Source: Rhodoflexus caldus
GTDB taxonomy: Bacteria > Bacteroidota > Bacteroidia > Cytophagales > Thermoflexibacteraceae
Length of the DNA: 64,000 nt
Assembly (NCBI RefSeq): GCF_021206925.1
Contig: NZ_JAJPRF010000002.1
Span: 372,001-436,000 of the forward strand
Direction: 5' to 3'
Below, one piece after another: positions 51,929 through 60,303 of this stretch. The notes beneath the pieces are model-generated. The model did not search any database. It saw only the letters and a program-made list of their open reading frames with translations, and was not told where the DNA came from. Made by a program: the position numbers and the translations under genes. The stretch's first letter is position 1. Each line of letters opens with the position of its first letter.

Positions 51929-53206
51929 ATGATTAATCCCAACGGAACAGTGAAACAACAGGCTTGGTTGCCGGCTTCGCGCATTATGCACGCTGACAAG
52001 TTGCTTCGGCAAATAGTGGTGCATACGCCTTTGCAATACAACGCCAATTTGTCCGAAAAATACCAAGCGAATATTTGGCTGAAACGCGAGGACTTGCAAG
52101 TAGTGCGTTCCTATAAACTGCGCGGCGCCTACAACAAAATCAGCAGCCTGAGCAGAGAAGAGTTAGACAGAGGAGTGGTTTGCGCCAGTGCGGGCAATCA
52201 TGCGCAAGGCGTTGCTTTTTCGTGCAAACTCCTGAAAATTAAGGGAACTATTTTTATGCCTACCCCTACGCCTCTGCAAAAAATAAAACAAGTCAAGTTT
52301 TTTGGCAGAGAGTATGTAGAAATTGTGCTCACGGGCGATACTTTTGATGATGCCTACAAAGAAGCCGTTAAATATTGCGATGAGCACAACAGCGTGTTTA
52401 TCCATCCTTTTGACGATGAAAAAGTAATTGCCGGACAAGGAACCGTAGGCGTAGAAATTCTGGAAGATGCGGAAGAAAATATTGACATACTGTTCGTTCC
52501 CATTGGCGGCGGCGGACTAATAGCCGGTGTCGGCAGTTATTTTAAACAACTCAGCCCAAGCACCCAAATCATTGGCGTTGAACCACTTGGCGCGCCGGGC
52601 ATGAAAGTATCCATGGAAAAAGGCGAGGTGGTATCGCTTGAAAAAATAGACAAGTTTGTAGACGGAGCAGCCGTGCAGCGTGTCGGCAATATTACCTTTG
52701 AAATTTGCAAGGAAGTTATTTCGGACATAACGTTGGTGCCCGAAGGTAAGGTGTGCTCTACCATTCTGCAACTTTACAACGAAGATGCCATTGTGGTTGA
52801 GCCTGCCGGCGCATTGTCTATTGCAGCACTGGACTATCACAGAGATACCATCAAGGGCAAAAATGTGGTTTGCATTGTCAGCGGCAGCAACAACGACATC
52901 ACCCGAATGGAAGAAATCAAAGAACGCTCGTTGCTGTTTGAGGGACTGAAACACTACTTCATCATCAGTTTTCCGCAACGCTCGGGTGCACTGCGCGAAT
53001 TTGTGGTGAACGTGCTGGGGCCTAACGATAACATTGTACATTTTGAATACACCAAAAAGAACAACCGCGACCGTGCACCTGCCCTGATAGGCATAGAAGT
53101 GAATCATCCGGACGACTATGAAAAGTTGGTGCAAAGGATGCATGAACGCAACGTCGGCTTTGAACACTTGAACGAACGCCCTGAACTTTTTTCTATTCTG
53201 ATTTGA
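51929..53206 (+). CDS. ilvA: Threonine ammonia-lyase (threonine dehydratase)
   Basis: It deaminates threonine to 2-oxobutyrate, the first step towards isoleucine. PLP Lys63 in VVRSYKLRGAYN, then CASAGNHAQGVAFSCK, the glycine loop FVPIGGGGLIAGV and an ACT-like C-terminal regulatory domain (FIISFPQRSGALREFVVNV). 425 aa, a short single-ACT-type form. Its stop overlaps the TTG of chrA. Confidence 0.95.
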   Translation: MINPNGTVKQQAWLPASRIMHADKLLRQIVVHTPLQYNANLSEKYQANIWLKREDLQVVRSYKLRGAYNKISSLSREELDRGVVCASAGNHAQGVAFSCKLLKIKGTIFMPTPTPLQKIKQVKFFGREYVEIVLTGDTFDDAYKEAVKYCDEHNSVFIHPFDDEKVIAGQGTVGVEILEDAEENIDILFVPIGGGGLIAGVGSYFKQLSPSTQIIGVEPLGAPGMKVSMEKGEVVSLEKIDKFVDGAAVQRVGNITFEICKEVISDITLVPEGKVCSTILQLYNEDAIVVEPAGALSIAALDYHRDTIKGKNVVCIVSGSNNDITRMEEIKERSLLFEGLKHYFIISFPQRSGALREFVVNVLGPNDNIVHFEYTKKNNRDRAPALIGIEVNHPDDYEKLVQRMHERNVGFEHLNERPELFSILI

Positions 53207-54390
53207 GCAGAAGAGACCTTGTTTTTTTGCGTGATACCGCATGGCTGACCCTGAGTGCTTTCGGTGGCCCCCAGGCGCATGTCGCATTGTTTTTAAAAAT
53301 ATTGGTAGAAAAAAGACGCTACCTGACCGAGGGCGAACTGATGGAGATTAACGCACTGTGTCAGCTATTGCCCGGCCCGTCTTCTACGCAAACCCTCACG
53401 GCAATTGCCTACAAAAGAGGGGGGCTTTTGTTGGCATTGCTTTGCCTTGCCATATGGCTGCTGCCTGCCTTCGGGCTGGTAACTTCTTTTGCACTAATGC
53501 TTATTTTTTGGCAGGGTGAACAAAAAAATCTGAATTTGTGGGCTTACACGCAACTTATGCAGCCCATTGCTGTGGGTTTGGTAGCCCATGCGGGTTTTGT
53601 GATTGTTCGCAAGTTGGTGCAAACCCGCGAGGCAGTGTTAATTACGCTTATGGCTGCCGTTGCAGCTTATTTTTTGCGTACTCCTTTTTTGCTACCGGTA
53701 CTGATGGTGCTTTCCGGCCTTGCTACCTCGCTGAAATACAGGGACTTTGTGCGAGAAGAAAAAACGGCTTTAAACATCCAATGGAAATACCTCATCATCT
53801 TTGCCGTGCTGTTTATCGGGATAGCTGCCTTAGGAGGTATTACCCGCTCGCTCCCCATTCGTTTGTTGGAAAATTTTTACCGCAACGGCACATTGGTTTT
53901 TGGAGGCGGGCAGGTGCTGGTGCCGGTTTTATACAACGAATTTGTGGAATTTAAGCACTACCTGTCTTCTTCAGAGTTTCTTTCAGGATACGCCCTTTTG
54001 CAGGTAGTACCCGGCCCTGTATTTTCGTTTTCGGGATATATTGGTGCGCTGACCATGCGCGGCGAAGGCATTGGCGGCATGATTTTGGGCAGCCTGATGG
54101 CTACCATCGGGATTAATCTGCCCGGCACGCTGTTTATATTTTTTGCCTATCCGTTTTGGGAGCAACTCAAAAAGTACCGCCCCGTAAGAGCCTCGCTGGA
54201 AGGCATTAATGCGGCAAGCGCGGGATTGGTTATTGCTGCCGTTTTCTTGCTGTGGGAGCCAATGGCGCACACAAGCCTTAATATAGGTGTAGCTGTTGTT
54301 ACTTTCTTACTGTTGCAATTTACGCACATCTCTGCGCCCCTTATTGTGCTCGGAGGCATTCTGGCAGGCTGGGTAATGGTACGCCTCTAA
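53203..54390 (+). CDS. chrA: Chromate transporter (ChrA family)
   Basis: A 395-aa membrane protein with about 10-12 helices and two homologous halves. Signatures: SAFGGPQAHVALFLKILVEK, LCQLLPGPSSTQTLTAIAY in the first half and LLQVVPGPVFSFSGYIGAL in the second. It exports chromate, or sulfate in some members. The start is TTG 53203, overlapping the ilvA stop as TTGA. Convergent with argB by four bases. Confidence 0.9.
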   Translation: MSRRDLVFLRDTAWLTLSAFGGPQAHVALFLKILVEKRRYLTEGELMEINALCQLLPGPSSTQTLTAIAYKRGGLLLALLCLAIWLLPAFGLVTSFALMLIFWQGEQKNLNLWAYTQLMQPIAVGLVAHAGFVIVRKLVQTREAVLITLMAAVAAYFLRTPFLLPVLMVLSGLATSLKYRDFVREEKTALNIQWKYLIIFAVLFIGIAALGGITRSLPIRLLENFYRNGTLVFGGGQVLVPVLYNEFVEFKHYLSSSEFLSGYALLQVVPGPVFSFSGYIGALTMRGEGIGGMILGSLMATIGINLPGTLFIFFAYPFWEQLKKYRPVRASLEGINAASAGLVIAAVFLLWEPMAHTSLNIGVAVVTFLLLQFTHISAPLIVLGGILAGWVMVRL

Positions 54391-55166
54391 CCTACCCGAG
54401 TACCCATGAAATCGGGGCTGTCTAAGCGGTTCAACGCATCCGCATGGGCAATAATCACCTCTTTAATCCCTTTCTCCACGGCAGAAAGTGCATTTTCCAA
54501 TTTAGGAATCATACCTGCCGATATAGTGCCGTCGGCCTTGTACTGTTCAAACAATGAGCGGTTGATGCGTGGAATCACACTTTCCTCATCGTCGGGGTTA
54601 GTAAGCACGCCTTTTTTCTCAAAGCAATACATCAAACGCGTGGGAAAATGCGGTGCCAAAGCTGTTGCAATAGCCGCCGCCATTGTATCGGCATTGGTGT
54701 TGAGCAGTTGCCCTTCGCCATCGTGGGTAATAGGAGCAATTACAGGGACAGCACAATCTTCAATTATGCGCACCAGCATCAACTGATTGACTTTTTTAAC
54801 ATCACCTACCCAGCCGTAATCTACCCCGTTTTTAGGGGGGCGCTTTTCGGCAGTTACCAAGTTTATATCAGCACCTATCAAGCCCAAAGCATTGCATTTT
54901 CTTGCCTGCAAAGCCGCAACAATCTGCTTGTTTACCAACCCGCCGTAAACCATTGTAATTACTTCCAGCGTTTCCGCATCGGTAATTCGCCTGCCCTCGT
55001 GCATTTGTACAGGTATGCCAAGCCTTTCGGAAAAGCGCGTTGCAATTTTGCCGCCTCCGTGAATCAGTATTTTGAACCCCTCGAGTGCCGCAAAATCCGT
55101 TAAAAAATCTGCCAATTTCTGAGGGTCATCTATGATGTTACCCCCGATTTTTACAACCGTCAGCAT
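54387..55166 (-). CDS. argB: Acetylglutamate kinase
   Basis: It phosphorylates N-acetylglutamate in arginine synthesis. 259 aa with VVKIGGNIIDDP, IHGGGKIATRFSERLG, and NTNADTMAAAIATAL followed by CFEKKGVLTNPDDE. Start ATG 55166; the open frame continues upstream into the divergent aminotransferase gene, which is not real coding. No other arg gene is in the window. Confidence 0.95.
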   Translation of the reverse strand: MLTVVKIGGNIIDDPQKLADFLTDFAALEGFKILIHGGGKIATRFSERLGIPVQMHEGRRITDAETLEVITMVYGGLVNKQIVAALQARKCNALGLIGADINLVTAEKRPPKNGVDYGWVGDVKKVNQLMLVRIIEDCAVPVIAPITHDGEGQLLNTNADTMAAAIATALAPHFPTRLMYCFEKKGVLTNPDDEESVIPRINRSLFEQYKADGTISAGMIPKLENALSAVEKGIKEVIIAHADALNRLDSPDFMGTRVG

Positions 55167-55222
55167 AACATGTTCTTTTCGGTGCAATTTGAGAAATTTG
55201 TAACGGATATAGACTAACCGCC

Positions 55223-56281
55223 ATGTACTTTTTTTACCCCGGCCCCGCCAAATTGCACCCCATGGTGCAGCAATGGACAACGGAAATATTTAAAGAAGGC
55301 CTTACCAGCCGCAACCATCGCAGTGCCGAAATTATCGCTTGTTACCGCAAGGCAGTAGAAGGTTTGCAAAAAAAACTATCTATTCCGCCCGATTATACCG
55401 TTGTATTTACCTCATCGGCCACCGAGTGCTGGGAAATACTTGCCCAATCGTTTCCCAAAGATACTTTTACGCATGTTTTTAACGGTGCTTTTGGGGCTAA
55501 GTGGGCAGGCATCAGCCAAAAACTGGGTAATACTGTCCACTCCATCCGCTATTCGCCCGAAGCCCCCCTGCCCGACCGCGAACTGCCGGCTTCCGACTGG
55601 ATTTGTCTAACTCATTGCGAAACTTCCAACGGGACTTATATTTCTGAAAATCTGATAGTTAGCCTGAAAAAACAATATCCCGAACGACTTGTTGCAATAG
55701 ACGCTACCTCCTCGCTGGGCGGCATCTGTATCCCTTGGGAAGCAACGGACTACGTGTTTGCATCGGTGCAAAAATGCTTGGGGTTGCCTTCGGGTATGGC
55801 AGTGCTTGTCTGCTCGCCGCAGGCAACCGAACGCGCTTTGCAACAAAATGTTACCACACATTACAACAGCCTTGCCAACAGTTTGCCGCTTGCGCAACAG
55901 TACCAAACCACGCACACGCCCAACATTCTGGACATTTGCCTGCTGATGAAGCTCATGGAAAGTATAGAACCTATTCAATTGATAGACAGTCAATTACAAG
56001 AAAGAGCCGCGCAGTTGTACGCATGGTTGGAACAAGAGGGATTTGCATTACTGATTCGCAATGCTGCCGTGCGCAGCCCGACCGTTATTACGATACAGGC
56101 CGCCGAGCATGAAATAGCACACATAAAGTCGGCAGCATCGCAAAGCGGCTTTGTTTTGGGCAACGGCTATGGCGAGTGGAAAAACACCACCTTCCGCATT
56201 GCCAACTTTCCGGCCATTACCAACCAAGAAGTGATGGCGCTTCAGGAATTTCTGCTTACTTTTCAAGCCGCAAAACAGTAA
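55223..56281 (+). CDS. Class V aminotransferase (phosphoserine/alanine-glyoxylate type)
   Basis: The protein has 352 aa, a PLP enzyme of the SerC/AGT group. It begins FFYPGPAKLHPMV and contains GLTSRNHRSAEI, IDATSSLGGICIPWEATDYV and the PLP lysine in FASVQKCLGLPSG. It may be the phosphoserine aminotransferase of serine synthesis, but serA or serB neighbours are missing, so only the class is assigned. Confidence 0.88.
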   Translation: MYFFYPGPAKLHPMVQQWTTEIFKEGLTSRNHRSAEIIACYRKAVEGLQKKLSIPPDYTVVFTSSATECWEILAQSFPKDTFTHVFNGAFGAKWAGISQKLGNTVHSIRYSPEAPLPDRELPASDWICLTHCETSNGTYISENLIVSLKKQYPERLVAIDATSSLGGICIPWEATDYVFASVQKCLGLPSGMAVLVCSPQATERALQQNVTTHYNSLANSLPLAQQYQTTHTPNILDICLLMKLMESIEPIQLIDSQLQERAAQLYAWLEQEGFALLIRNAAVRSPTVITIQAAEHEIAHIKSAASQSGFVLGNGYGEWKNTTFRIANFPAITNQEVMALQEFLLTFQAAKQ

Positions 56282-56286
56282 CTACA

Positions 56287-56898
56287 ATGAAATTTATCTG
56301 CATTGGCCGCAATTATGCGGCACACATTGAAGAATTGAAAAATGAGCGCAACGAAGAACCCGTGGTATTTCTGAAACCCGACACAGCGCTGCTGAAAGAC
56401 AATCAGCCCTTCTATTTGCCCGATTTTTCAACCGATGTTCACCATGAAGTTGAAATTTTGCTGAAAATCAGCAAGGAAGGCAAATATATTGAGCCGAAAT
56501 TTGCACATAACTACTTTGAAGAAATCGGGCTGGGTATAGACTTCACCGCCCGCGACTTGCAGTCAAAACTGAAAGCCAAAGGTTTACCTTGGGAAATTTC
56601 CAAAGCCTTCAACCACTCGGCCGTAGTGTCGCATTTCGTGCCGGCAAGCAACTACCCCGACCTGAAAAATCTGAATTTCAGCTTAGAGGTAAACGGCCAA
56701 ATCCGTCAGCAAGGCAATACCTCTATGATGCTGTTCGATTTTGCCACCATTATCAGCTACGTATCCAAATTCTTCACGCTGAAAAAAGGCGATATTATCT
56801 TCACAGGAACACCCGCAGGAGTAGCCCCCGTAGCCATCGGCGACCGATTGAAGGGCTATATTGAACAGGAACTGTTCTTCGATTTTGAAGTGAAATAA
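56287..56898 (+). CDS. Fumarylacetoacetate hydrolase-family protein
   Basis: The protein has 203 aa. Motifs: MKFICIGRNYAAHIEELKNE, VHHEVEILLKISKEGK (Glu residues of the metal site), GLGIDFTARDLQSKLKAKG and GDIIFTGTPAGVAPVAIGDR. Such proteins act as acylpyruvase or oxaloacetate decarboxylase. ATG 56287 gives the conserved N-terminus; the longer open frame begins inside the upstream gene. Confidence 0.93.
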   Translation: MKFICIGRNYAAHIEELKNERNEEPVVFLKPDTALLKDNQPFYLPDFSTDVHHEVEILLKISKEGKYIEPKFAHNYFEEIGLGIDFTARDLQSKLKAKGLPWEISKAFNHSAVVSHFVPASNYPDLKNLNFSLEVNGQIRQQGNTSMMLFDFATIISYVSKFFTLKKGDIIFTGTPAGVAPVAIGDRLKGYIEQELFFDFEVK

Positions 56899-56901
56899 AT
56901 T

Positions 56902-57750
56902 TTACTGCGATTCTTCGGGTGAAATAGCTGCCAGCAGCTGTTTCACCTCTTCTACTTTGGCGGCCTTGCCGAGTTTATCGAATGAAACAATGAGGTTGCG
57001 CAACATCCGACGGACAATATCAATGTTTTCGCAAGGCTCATAAAACGAAGGGCGAAGCGGCAATTGCAACTGATGCAGGTAGCTTTCTATGTCTTTGCGG
57101 CTGTATATGCGCCCCCTGTTGAAGGCGTTGATATAGAAAGAAGAATTTTCATCCAAGCGGTACATGAGGATGAACAAGTTAGGCATATTGACGCCGTAGA
57201 TAGGCATCCCTAACTTGCGGGCAATCAGCATGTAAGCCACACAAAGGCTGATAGGGTTTCCTTTTCGCGTCTCCAATACTTGGTTGAACATAGAGTTACT
57301 GACGGCAGTAAAGTTGGTTGTATTGGAAGTAAACCGGAAACGGGTGAAAAAGATGTGATTAAACTCTCGCACTTGGTCTATGGGGTGCATATCGGATTTG
57401 AAAGACAGCCATGCCTCTACGTAGAGTTGCTGAATGGTATTTTGCAGGGTCGCCAGTTGAAGGTCGGGGTATTCGTAGCGTGCTATCAACCACAAACCTG
57501 TTATCAAATCGCAGTCTTCGTTTTGCCACTTGCGAAAAGCGTTTAACAATTCCTCAAAGTGCGCCTGATGCATCATCTCTTCGATGTATTGCTGCTCATC
57601 GGCCTGCAAAACGCTCCGCCAATCTGTTTCCATCAGCAGCCTTGCCGACTGTTTTAACTCCCTGATTTTTTGTTCTACGTGGAGTCGTATTTCAGGGTCG
57701 TCATCATCGCGAAGAGAAATAAGAGCTTTCAGTTCGTTTGGGTTTAGCAT
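56902..57750 (-). CDS. SirB1-like transglutaminase-fold protein
   Basis: The protein has 282 aa. The conserved block GNPISLCVAYMLIARKLGMP and INAFNRGRIYSRKDI marks the SirB1 N-terminal family. The Cys, His and Asp that would form a protease-like triad are plausible but not verified. The N-terminus is helical. Probably cotranscribed with the next gene upstream (5-bp gap). Function unknown in this group. Confidence 0.85.
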   Translation of the reverse strand: MLNPNELKALISLRDDDDPEIRLHVEQKIRELKQSARLLMETDWRSVLQADEQQYIEEMMHQAHFEELLNAFRKWQNEDCDLITGLWLIARYEYPDLQLATLQNTIQQLYVEAWLSFKSDMHPIDQVREFNHIFFTRFRFTSNTTNFTAVSNSMFNQVLETRKGNPISLCVAYMLIARKLGMPIYGVNMPNLFILMYRLDENSSFYINAFNRGRIYSRKDIESYLHQLQLPLRPSFYEPCENIDIVRRMLRNLIVSFDKLGKAAKVEEVKQLLAAISPEESQ

Positions 57751-57755
57751 AAAAA

Positions 57756-58250
57756 CTACATTTTTTTCCGAGCCGCCGTTTTTAAAAGTAAGTTTTCCAG
57801 CAAAACCTCTAAGGGTTTAAGCGCAATGGCCACCGTAATTTTCAGCATAATAAGCCCAGAAGCACCAAAAATTTTTGCTCCTTCCTGCAACTGGGGGTCT
57901 ATTACCAATTCGGAAATAATGAAAAATAAAGCTGCGAGCATTAAAACGATTGTGGTTGCCCGTTTGCCGACGCGCTCTTTGGTGAGCATATCCAGCGTTT
58001 GGGTGAGTTCGTCGTTTTTGCGGGCAATGCTTTCGTTAGCCTTGTTGAGTTTGTTTTGCAACCTGTCGCTAACGGATGTGAGCAACTTTACCTCGCCGAG
58101 CAACTGCGCATAGCTTTGTGCTAACAACTCATACTCTTTCACCCAAGAGTGCTCGGGAAGCATATCGGGCTTTGCGAGCAGTTCTTTGGCGTTACGAAGT
58201 ATTTCATTTTCCTTTTCAAATACCTGATATTTTTCAGGCTGTTTGCTCAT
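57756..58250 (-). CDS. Coiled-coil membrane protein, unknown
   Basis: The protein has 164 aa. Residues about 40-90 form a coiled coil (LLTSVSDRLQNKLNKANESI), followed by two hydrophobic segments (about 98-115 and 128-146). No family recognised. Sits between the SirB1-type and siaC genes on the same strand, but a terminator separates it from siaC. Confidence 0.7.
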   Translation of the reverse strand: MSKQPEKYQVFEKENEILRNAKELLAKPDMLPEHSWVKEYELLAQSYAQLLGEVKLLTSVSDRLQNKLNKANESIARKNDELTQTLDMLTKERVGKRATTIVLMLAALFFIISELVIDPQLQEGAKIFGASGLIMLKITVAIALKPLEVLLENLLLKTAARKKM

Positions 58251-58287
58251 AATTCCAAAAGGGTGATTATGGCAAAATTATAACAAA

Positions 58288-58310
58288 AAAGCCGCTTTTC
58301 AGCGGCCTTT
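58288..58310 (-). terminator. Intrinsic terminator after siaC
   Basis: gccgc (58291-58295) pairs with gcggc (58302-58306); on the minus strand this reads ggccgctgaaaagcggc followed by TTTTTT. It ends the siaBC unit. Confidence 0.8.
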
Positions 58311-58313
58311 TTA

Positions 58314-58688
58314 TCAGTTTTCAATAACACTCATGATAATCGGAATGTCGATGAGTTCTTTAAAATCTTCACCCGATTCCTGCATATCTTCGTCATCTTC
58401 TTCGTAGAACCAATTGATGACCACTTCGCCATCGGTAACTTTTTCTAAGCGACGGAAAATTTCAACCAAACACTTGGAAGAACTTGTATTGAAGTACTCT
58501 AACTTGATATCAAAACTGGTTTTGGGGCAAGGTTTTTTTACATACTCGTCTAACCACTCAAACAGCGGCTTGTAAAACTCTATTGAATTTTCGGGTATAG
58601 AACGCCCGGACATCAGGAATTTACCTGTGCTCACATCAAAACTCAGTTTAGGGGTTTTTGAGGTTTCTTCCAGAAAAAAGTTTTCCAT
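58314..58688 (-). CDS. siaC: SiaC-type regulatory phosphoprotein (DUF1987)
   Basis: The protein has 124 aa, recognisable by the DUF1987 signature: TSKTPKLSFDVSTGKFLMSG, SIPENSIEFYKPLFEWL and LEYFNTSSSKCLVEIFRRL. The Thr/Ser in the FNTSSSK region is the likely phosphorylation site. In Pseudomonas, SiaC is phosphorylated by SiaB and otherwise activates the diguanylate cyclase SiaD. Neither SiaD nor SiaA is seen here. Confidence 0.88.
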   Translation of the reverse strand: MENFFLEETSKTPKLSFDVSTGKFLMSGRSIPENSIEFYKPLFEWLDEYVKKPCPKTSFDIKLEYFNTSSSKCLVEIFRRLEKVTDGEVVINWFYEEDDEDMQESGEDFKELIDIPIIMSVIEN

Positions 58689-58702
58689 ATCTTCTACTTA
58701 GC

Positions 58703-59260
58703 TTAGGCTGCGGCCGGTAAAGCTGCAGGAATTTTGACCATGAGACTAAAGAACGAAAGATGATTATTACATAAACGAAACTCATAAAAGAGTTTCCCGC
58801 CCGATTTGCGTGCTATCTCTATTAATCCAAGGCCGGCGCCTCCTTTCTCGGATATAACGCCATTGCCAAGCGTTTCCATATAAACCTGTTTCAATTTTTC
58901 CGACGAAAGCGAATTAATCAGGTCTATTTTAGCTTTTAAAGCAGGCATTTCTTCGTTCAGAATGTAATTTCCGGCGATAATATAATAATCTCCCTGAGCT
59001 TTGGCAAGCACAAATGTAACGCTTTCCTCGTCAGAAAAATCATCAATAGAGATATGTCCGTAATGATGATAAATATTTTGCAGTATTTCCACCAAAATAT
59101 GGAAAACCCGCTTCTTAATGTTTGATTTTGGCTCAACTTCGGCCAGCTTAGCCTGTACAACATCCATGAGATTATTGAGCAAATCGCCATTGGCATTGCC
59201 CTTGTAAGACATGAGGATGTCTTCCGCTTGAAATTGTTCGTAAAAATTTTGAACGTTCAA
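58703..59260 (-). CDS. siaB: SiaB-type protein kinase (DUF6272)
   Basis: The protein has 185 aa, a partner-switch-type kinase. It has a GHKL-like fold with ILVEILQNIYHHYGHI (N-box like) and the glycine loop SEKGGAGLGLIEIARKSGG. It lies 14 bp upstream of siaC and would phosphorylate it. In Pseudomonas the pair is part of SiaABCD, a c-di-GMP switch for aggregation. Confidence 0.86.
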   Translation of the reverse strand: MNVQNFYEQFQAEDILMSYKGNANGDLLNNLMDVVQAKLAEVEPKSNIKKRVFHILVEILQNIYHHYGHISIDDFSDEESVTFVLAKAQGDYYIIAGNYILNEEMPALKAKIDLINSLSSEKLKQVYMETLGNGVISEKGGAGLGLIEIARKSGGKLFYEFRLCNNHLSFFSLMVKIPAALPAAA

Positions 59261-59329
59261 TGCTTTATTTGTTTAAGCTCAGGCCGGTGCTGCCGGAAAT
59301 GTTTTTTGACTTATCGCGAAAGTTATCGG

Positions 59330-60181
59330 CTAATTCTTATCTGCAAAGCTAATACCTTTTTGAGAAATTTTAATTTTTCCGGCTTTGAACAAATTGCCTA
59401 TCAACGCTTTGAATGTTTTTTTACTCATTTGGAAAGCCTGATAGATTTCTTCCGGTGCTGTTTTGTCGTGATAAGGCAAAAATCCGCCTGCTTGCTCCAA
59501 TGCATCCAAAATCAGTTGCTGTTGGTTTTTGATACCTGCAAAGCCCTGCTTACGCAAACTCAAATCTATTTTATTGTCTTCTCTGATTTTTTTGACAAAT
59601 CCGATGCGCTTATCGCCTATTGCAAGGGGCTCAAACAGTTCTGAATGGTATAAAATACCTGCATACTGATTGTTAATTATACACATGTAGCCCAAGTCGG
59701 TTTTTTCGTAGACCAAAAGCGAAACCTGCTCGCCTTCGCGCAGATTGGGCTTACCTTTGTCAAGAAATCCGCCAATTTTTCCGATACCTATCAGCCTGCC
59801 TGTTCGAGGGTCGGTACTTACGCGAACGACATGTACTTGCCCTTTGCGCATGGGGCGGTGTTGCTCTTTCAGCGGCACAAACAAATCTTTCTCGAGCCCC
59901 CAGTCCAGAAATGCACCGAAATCGGTGGTGTGCGTAACCCACAAGCAGGCAAATTCGCCTAACTGTGCATAGGGCTGCAAAGTGGTAGCTATGGGGCGGT
60001 CTTCCGAGTCGTGATAAACAAATACTTTGATGTAATCATCGGGCTGCAAACCTTCGGGCATGTATTTTTTAGGCAACAACAACTCGCCCAAGGGAGTGTC
60101 TAAATATGCCCCAAAATCTACTAACTTTACTACGCGGAAAGTAGAAAATTTGCCGATGATATTTTCAGATGTAGCTGACAT
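59330..60181 (-). CDS. CvfB-like S1 RNA-binding protein
   Basis: The protein has 283 aa with consecutive S1-like barrels (VKLVDFGAYLDTPLGELLLP, VTHTTDFGAFLDWGLEKDLF, and ISLRKQGFAG-type segments) and a C-terminal winged-helix (FLPYHDKTAPEEIYQAFQMS). This is the architecture of CvfB, which regulates virulence and RNA turnover in Gram-positives. In Bacteroidota the role is unknown. Confidence 0.88.
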   Translation of the reverse strand: MSATSENIIGKFSTFRVVKLVDFGAYLDTPLGELLLPKKYMPEGLQPDDYIKVFVYHDSEDRPIATTLQPYAQLGEFACLWVTHTTDFGAFLDWGLEKDLFVPLKEQHRPMRKGQVHVVRVSTDPRTGRLIGIGKIGGFLDKGKPNLREGEQVSLLVYEKTDLGYMCIINNQYAGILYHSELFEPLAIGDKRIGFVKKIREDNKIDLSLRKQGFAGIKNQQQLILDALEQAGGFLPYHDKTAPEEIYQAFQMSKKTFKALIGNLFKAGKIKISQKGISFADKN

Positions 60182-60268
60182 GCCGTAAAGGTAAGCATAA
60201 CTTTTTCAATGAAAACGCGAATTTGCCCTAACCATTTTTTTCCGCCGTCGTATAAGCATTTAAAACTT

Positions 60269-60285
60269 AGTGTAATTTTTACACT
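60269..60285. promoter_or_regulatory. Palindromic operator candidate before pncB
   Basis: agtgtaa and ttacact are perfect inverted repeats around a 3-base TTT centre, ending 18 bp before the pncB ATG. The symmetry and position suggest a repressor site; the regulator is not identifiable. Confidence 0.45.
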
Positions 60286-60303
60286 TTTATTATCCCTAAT
60301 CCC

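Noticed and set aside
52517-53287. 256-aa minus-strand open frame opposite ilvA
   Set aside because: Complementary to ilvA over most of its length; no recognisable domain.
59261-59329. GC-rich hairpin between siaB and the CvfB-like gene
   Set aside because: The stem ccgg-ccgg is only four bp and the T-run lies on the wrong strand for the flanking minus-strand gene.
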